From positions 1,364,001 to 1,428,000 of the forward strand of contig JAWPHD010000001.1 in assembly GCA_037043455.1 (NCBI GenBank): a stretch of 64,000 nt of DNA. Reading direction: 5' to 3'. Below, in pieces: positions 58,528 to 64,000 of this stretch. The stretch's first letter is position 1; every line of letters starts with the position of its first letter. The notes under the pieces are model-generated. The model was given only the letters and a program-made list of their open reading frames with translations. It made no database searches and had not been told where the DNA came from. Made by a program: the position numbers and the translations under genes. The DNA comes from Cyrtodaria siliqua (Eukaryota > Mollusca > Bivalvia > Adapedonta > Hiatellidae).

Positions 58528-58845
58528 TTAAAGGGACACATGGCAATCTTGATTTTTCAAAAAGTCACGGTGTCTCGTAAGTTATTCTACTTAATTTGCA
58601 TTACTGGCAACTGTTTGATTGTTGTTGATATTGGTAGATGTTGTTAATAGTTGTTGAACATCTCAGTTCGGGTGTGGCTGAAATGAGCGGGGACGGCCGG
58701 GCTGGTATGCGTTTAGGTGGTCGTCTTCATGTGGTGATTGTGCGTTCGAGTGAGGATTTGAGGTTGATATAAATTGTTACTGGATAAATAAATCGCTAAT
58801 TTCAATGCTTGGTAATAAGTTCAAGATTATCGTGTGTCCCTTTAA
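58528..58845. mobile_element. TIR element, TTAAAGGGACACA ends
   Basis: TTAAAGGGACACATGGCAAT at the left. At the right, inverted, TTAAAGGGACACACGATAAT. Both continue CTTGA. It is 318 bp. The middle is GC-rich (GCGGGGACGGCCGGGCTGG) and has GTGTGGCTGAAATG and GTGCGTTCGAGT, faintly tRNA-like. Confidence 0.7.
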
Positions 58846-59755
58846 AAATAAACGTATGAGATGTTAATATTCATTCCTCAAAATATTTATTTTTTTCCAA
58901 AGAAATGGCACAATGTGGTGAGTTTCCGACAGTAAATACATGGAATTCCAATGTCAATTTATTTCATCAATATAATTATGTTATAAAACCCCAACCCTAA
59001 CGTTTATTTATTATAATATTGATTGCATTCCGTATATCACTATAAATATTAATAGAATGATGGAAAACACAGCGCTTCATATTTACCTTGAAGACAATAA
59101 AAACGTTTCGCCAGTAATGTTGGTATTTGTTTATATGCTTCTGAAACAACACCAAAAATAGCACACAACATCACAATTAGCATTCAACGTATTACTGTAA
59201 ATATGAAATATTGAAATTAGTTATGAGTAAGTCAAATAAAATGTAAATTAACTCCCTCATCAACACCATCACTCTACCTGTTAATACTCCATATGATGTT
59301 ATTTTTAGCTACAGACCAGACAAATGTATGCGTTTACTCATCTCTCTCTCTGTGGTAAAAAATGTTAATTCGGTTACTAAAGCAGTAAACAAGTCAGGAG
59401 ACTTTGAAGAATTTCATGCTCCATAACATCCAGGGGCTGTAGTTGTAACCTCAACAGCGTAATAAGCGGGGGTGGCTACAAGCATACTTTGTTTTGTGAT
59501 ATTTATAGAGTTTGTTCAAATGTATCATGTATTGTCATTAATGGTAATATACGATGTCCTGTCTTCGAGAATTTGTTCGAAATTGTGAATTATTGCAAAA
59601 TATACTTTACGTCTGCATCCAATTATCATTTGCAAACGGAATAAACATCCACAGCTGACTATACGTAATTTAAAATTATTCATTTTTTACATGTATCGCT
59701 ATGTATTAATCACATCGATTCGAGAATAATACTAACTCTATCTAATATAGATGCT
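58846..59755. other. No gene recognised
   Basis: AT-rich with no supported feature. Confidence 0.4.
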
Positions 59756-59759
59756 TCTC

Positions 59760-62700
59760 CATCTAAGATAGAGGCCTACACAAGAAAACCCTTGTCATGC
59801 TATCACAGATAGATGCATTAACGCGAAAACAATAGTCACGCTAACTAAAACATATTGCTTCAGTTGAAAACAACGGTCACGCTGACTAGGGCAGTATTTT
59901 ACGAGAACACAAAAGTCACGTTATATAAGACGGAGCCCTTTACGATAAAATAATAGTTAAACTAAGAAAGAATCATCAGCTAGAAAACAGTTGCCACGCC
60001 TACTAAGACAGAACTCTTAGAGAGAACACAATAGCCAATAGCTCATAACGAAAAAACAATAGTCAAGTTAGCAGCTAAGACATCGTTCATAACAAAAGTA
60101 CAATAGACAAGCTAACCAAGACTTCGATAATAACGAGATAATAGTCAAGCTGGCTAAGACATAGCTTTTAACTAGAAAACAATCGTCACGCTAAAACGGA
60201 GCCCGTAATAAGAAAATAATAGTTAAAGGCAGAATCCTTAACGAGAATCTAACTGTCAATCTGAGACAGTCTCCTTAACGACAAAACAATAGTCAAACTA
60301 ACTAAGACAAAGCTCATAACGAGAAATAGCCCATAACGAGGAAACAATAGTCAAACTAACTAAGACATAGCTCATAAAGAGTAAACAATAGTCAAGCTAA
60401 CTAAGGCATATCTCATAACGAGGAAACAATAGTCAAGCTTACTAAGACATAACTCATAACGAGAAAACAATAGTCAAGCTAATTAAGACATAGCTCATAA
60501 CGAGGAAACAATAGTCAAGCTAACTAAGACATAACTCATAACGAGGAAGCAATAGTCGAGCTAACTAAGACATAGCGCATAACGAGGAAACAATAGTCAA
60601 GCTAACTAAGACATAGCTCATAACGAGGAAACAATAGTCAAGCTAACTAAGACATAGCTCATAACGAGGAAACAATAGTCGAACTAACTAAGACATAACT
60701 CATAACGAGGAAACAATAGTCAAGCTAACTAAGACATAGCTCATAACGAGGAAACAATAGTCAAGCTAACTAAGACATAACTCATAACGAGGAAGCAATA
60801 GTCAAGCTAACTAAGACATAGCGCATACAGAGGAAACAATAGTCAAGCTAACTAAGACATAGCTTATAACGAGGAAAAAATAGTCAAACTAACTAAGACA
60901 TAGCTCATAACGAAGAAACAATAGTCAAGCTAACTAAGATATAGCTCATAACGAGAAAACAATAGTCAAGCTGGCTTAGACTTAACTCATAACGAGAAAA
61001 CAATAGTCAAGCTAAGACATAGCTCATAACGAGGAAACAATAGTCAAGCTAAGATAGAGCTCATAACATAATAATAGTCACTTTACGTTATAACTCATAA
61101 CGAGTAAACAATAGTCAACCTAACTAAGAATAGCTCATAACGAGAAATCCAAGTCAAGCTAGCTTAGACTTAGCTCACAACATAAGAGAAAACAATAGCA
61201 AATCTAACTAAGACATAGCTCATAAAAAGAAATCCATAATCAAGCTAGCTTAGACTTAGCTCACGACATAACGAGAAAACAATAACCAAGCTAACTAAGA
61301 CATAGCTCATAACGACAAATCCAAAGTCAAGCTAGCTTAAACTTAGCTCACAACATAACGAGAAAACAATAACCCAGCTAACTGAGACATAGCTCATAAC
61401 AAGAAATCCATAATCAAGCTAGCTTAGATTTAGCTCATAACGAGAGAGTGAACAATAGTCGAGCTAACTAAGACATATCTCATAAGAAATCCATAGTCAA
61501 GTTAGCTTAGGCTTAGCTCATGAATAGAAAACAATAGTCGAGCTAACTAAGACATAGCTCATAACTAGAAATCCACACTCAAGTTAGCTTAGACTAAGCT
61601 CATGAATATAAAACAATAGTCGAGCTAACTGAGACATAGCTCATAACGAGAAATACATAGTCAAGTTAGCTTAGACTTAGCTCATGAAACGAAACCAATA
61701 GTCGAGCTAACTAAGACATAGTTTATAACGAGGAAGCAATAGTCAAGCTAAAATATAACTCATAACGAAAACACCATAGTCAAACTAACTAAGACAAAGC
61801 TCATAACGAGAAATCGCCCATAACGAGGAAATAATAGTCAAGCTAACTAAGACATAGCTCAAAACGAGGAAACAATAGTCAAGCTAAGTAAGACATATCT
61901 AATAACGAAGAAACAATAGTCAAGCTAAGTAAGACATATCTCATAACGAGGAAAAAATAGTCAAGCTAACTAAGACATAGCTCAAAACGAGGAAACAATA
62001 GTCAAGCTAAGTAAGACATATCTAATAACGAAGAAACAATAGTCAAGCTAAGTTAGACATATCTCATAACGAGGAAAAAATAGTCAAGCTAACTAAGACA
62101 TAGCTCAAAACGAGGAAACAATAGTCAAGCTAAGTAAGACATATCTAATAACGAAGAAACAATAGTCAAGCTAAGTAAGACATATCTCATAACGAGGAAA
62201 AAATAGTCAAGCTAACTAAGACATAGCTCAAAACGAGGAAACAATAGTCAAGCTAAGTAAGACATATCTAATAACGAAGAAACAATAGTCAAGCTAAGTA
62301 AGACATATCTCATAACGAGGAAAAAATAGTCAAGCTAACTAAGACATAGCTCAAAACGAGGAAACAATAGTCAAGCTAAGTAAGACATATTTAATAACGA
62401 AGAAACAATAGTCAAGCTAAGTAAGACATATCTCATAACGAGGAAAAAATAGTCAAGCTAACTAAGACATAGCTCAAAACGAGGAAACAATAGTCAAGCT
62501 AAGTAAGACATATCTAATAACGAAGAAACAATAGTCAAGCTAAGTAAGACATATCTCATAACGAGGAAAAAATAGTCAAGCTAACTAAGACATAGCTCAA
62601 AACGAGGAAACAATAGTCAAGCTAAGTAAGACATATCTAATAACGAAGAAACAATAGTCAAGCTAAGTAAGACATATCTCATAACGAAGAATCAATAGTC

Positions 62701-62845
62701 AAGCTAGCTTAGACATAGCTCAAAACGAGAAAACAATAGTCAATCTAGCTTAGACATAGCTCATAACCAAAAAGCAATAGTCACGCTAACGAAAACATAG
62801 CTCATAACGAGAAAACAGTAGTCAAGCTAATTAAGATAGAACTCA
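59760..62845 (+). repeat. 41-bp satellite, main block
   Basis: The unit is about GAGGAAACAATAGTCAAGCT AACTAAGACATAGCTCATAA C. Copies are loose at the left (59760-60290), good in the middle, mixed with GAAATCCATAGTCAAGCTAG variants at 61080-61700, and form a regular three-unit block from 61948. Confidence 0.97.
61948..62686 (+). repeat. 123-bp higher-order block, six copies
   Basis: Three different 41-bp units (GAGGAAAAAATAG..., GAGGAAACAATAG...TAAGTAAG, GAAGAAACAATAG...) repeat as a set. Starts are at 61948, 62071, 62194 and onward every 123 bp, nearly identical. Confidence 0.95.
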
Positions 62846-62854
62846 TAATTTAGA

Positions 62855-62978
62855 GGTTAATATACGGCCGTGGTGTGCCTTTTGTCGATAATGACACACC
62901 TGGTGCCTTAATTGCCCGAGGGCCATGCACTAGGTGTGCCATTATCGACAAAAGGCACACCACGGCCGTATATTTGCC
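62855..62978. repeat. Foldback 3, about 48-bp arms
   Basis: AATATACGGCCGTGGTGTGC at the left pairs with GCACACCACGGCCGTATATT at the right. CTTTTGTCGATAATG pairs with CATTATCGACAAAAG, and GCACTAGGTGTG with CACACCTGGTGC. The loop contains the small hairpin GCCCGAGGGC. Confidence 0.95.
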
Positions 62979-63286
62979 TTTTTATAACATACCTTACTAT
63001 AAATGGAGAAGAAGAACAAGAACAAAATGGCACGATTTAAACAAATAAGTAGTCTACAGTAGGATGCAAAAAAATGATTTGCAAATAAATGAATTAGGCC
63101 CATGTTAATTTAATAAATTACTTTACAATCAGTTTACTGCCTTGTTTGTTTAAAAAAAGCACGTTTGATTTATTTCGATGTTTCAACGTTTATTTGAAAT
63201 CAATATTTACTGGGCAGTGAAAAATCGAGATGCTCTCTATAGCTCTCCACTACGACGTAAATAGTGCTTGATGGCGTTGACGTCAT

Positions 63287-63757
63287 CAGGGGCGTAGCTC
63301 GAACAGATTCAAATATTCACTTGCTTGCACATCAGATTTTCAAAAAAGAAAGAAAGAAAGAAAGCCGGTTAAAATATCCGGTGCGTGAAGAGATCATATA
63401 TTTTGTTAGGGTTATTATCAAGTGTTGATACATAGTCATATTCGTACTTTTACTAAAATAATATTGATTATAAATGTATTTATTATGTATGCTACTGAAT
63501 CCCTATGTTATTTCCTGTATATTAGATTACACTAAGAATCGAAGACATCGTGATGTCAAAAGATGCATTTTGGTACTGTCTATCAACGTGCTTAAAAACA
63601 GACCATTTTATCTAAATAAAATAAACAAATTATGGGGAAGAACCCCAAACACTTTTAAAAACAGGAAGGGGATACCAGCACACAAGCACAACCTTCCCGA
63701 CCGCGACCATTTGATCACGGTTACTTGCACTTCTTCCAAGCTCTAGCTACGCCCCTG
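63287..63757. mobile_element. hAT-type MITE (CAGGGGCGTAGC ends)
   Basis: The left end is CAGGGGCGTAGCT and the right end is AGCTACGCCCCTG. Such ends are typical of hAT non-autonomous elements. GTCAT lies on both sides, but a full 8-bp target duplication is not evident. An AAAG microsatellite (63345-63365) lies inside. The ORF at 63474-63746 has no motif. Confidence 0.75.
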
Positions 63758-63764
63758 GTCATGT

Positions 63765-64000
63765 TGTTTTTGAAAGATATAGCTTACAACGAGAAAACAA
63801 TAGTCAAGCTAACAACGAGAACTAACTAAGATATAGCTTATAACGAGGAAACAATAGTCAAGCTTACTAAGATATAGATTACAGCGAGAAAACAATAGTC
63901 AAGCTAACTAAGATATAGCTTACAACGAGGAAACAATAGTCAAGCTAACTAAGATATAGCTTATAACGAGAAAACAATAGTAAAGCTAACTACGATATAG
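63765..64000 (+). repeat. 41-bp satellite, right block (runs off the window)
   Basis: ACTAAGATATAGCTTATAAC and GAGGAAACAATAGTCAAGCT units resume after the foldback/MITE interruption and continue to the end. Confidence 0.95.

Noticed and set aside
63474..63746. 90-codon plus ORF within the hAT-type MITE
   Set aside because: It ends at the terminal repeat, lacks transposase motifs and is too short.

Overview
The window looks like nuclear DNA from a bivalve mollusc or close relative. It has no bacterial-style gene layout, and most of it is dispersed and tandem repeats. These include the 'gacctagtgacctag' composite repeat, a tRNA-derived SINE with a conserved core, an RT-bearing element with a decayed YxDD domain, many short inverted-repeat transposons, and arrays with 19-, 28-, 41-, 44-, 51- and about 145-bp units. 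The bivalve assignment comes from recognising repeat types, not from a host gene. I found no convincing host protein-coding gene.

The most gene-dense part is about 3.9-13.65 kb, a degraded virus-like element of the Polinton/adintovirus (MELD) kind. From left to right it carries: an rve-type integrase (-), frameshifted and cut at its C-terminus by a 51-bp minisatellite; a small possibly OB-fold protein (+); a run of small minus-strand genes; an A32-like packaging ATPase (-) with two stops and a frameshift; an intact double-jelly-roll major capsid protein (-); a long coiled-coil/membrane protein (+) in three pieces; a convergent membrane-anchored protein (-) with two stops; a penton-like protein (+); a spike-like protein (+); and two small genes near the right end. 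Three divergent gene pairs share AT-rich gaps of 37-47 bp that look like bidirectional promoters. No DNA polymerase, helicase or protease is visible. The element could once have integrated (integrase), packaged DNA (ATPase) and built a capsid (MCP, penton, spike). Its breaks show it is now a fossil.

Layout: 1-1965 A/C-only satellite; 2.1-2.9 kb tRNA-like SINE head and a His-Me finger endonuclease-like ORF; 3.0-3.5 kb small TIR transposon; 3.5-3.9 kb minisatellite; 3.9-13.65 kb viral element; 14-16.3 kb dispersed repeat and unassigned DNA; 16.34-22.6 kb 28-bp array; 22.9-49.4 kb a patchwork of an RT element and its UTR-like repeat ('repeat A', about 17 copies), a SINE, a LINE fragment, composite tandem elements and several TIR elements, many nested; 50.3-56.8 kb 44-bp array with an insertion; 57-59.7 kb mostly unassigned; 59.76-64 kb 41-bp array broken by a foldback and a hAT-type MITE.

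All assignments come from reading the sequence and recalling families; no search was run. Coordinates of decayed repeats are approximate to some tens of bases.
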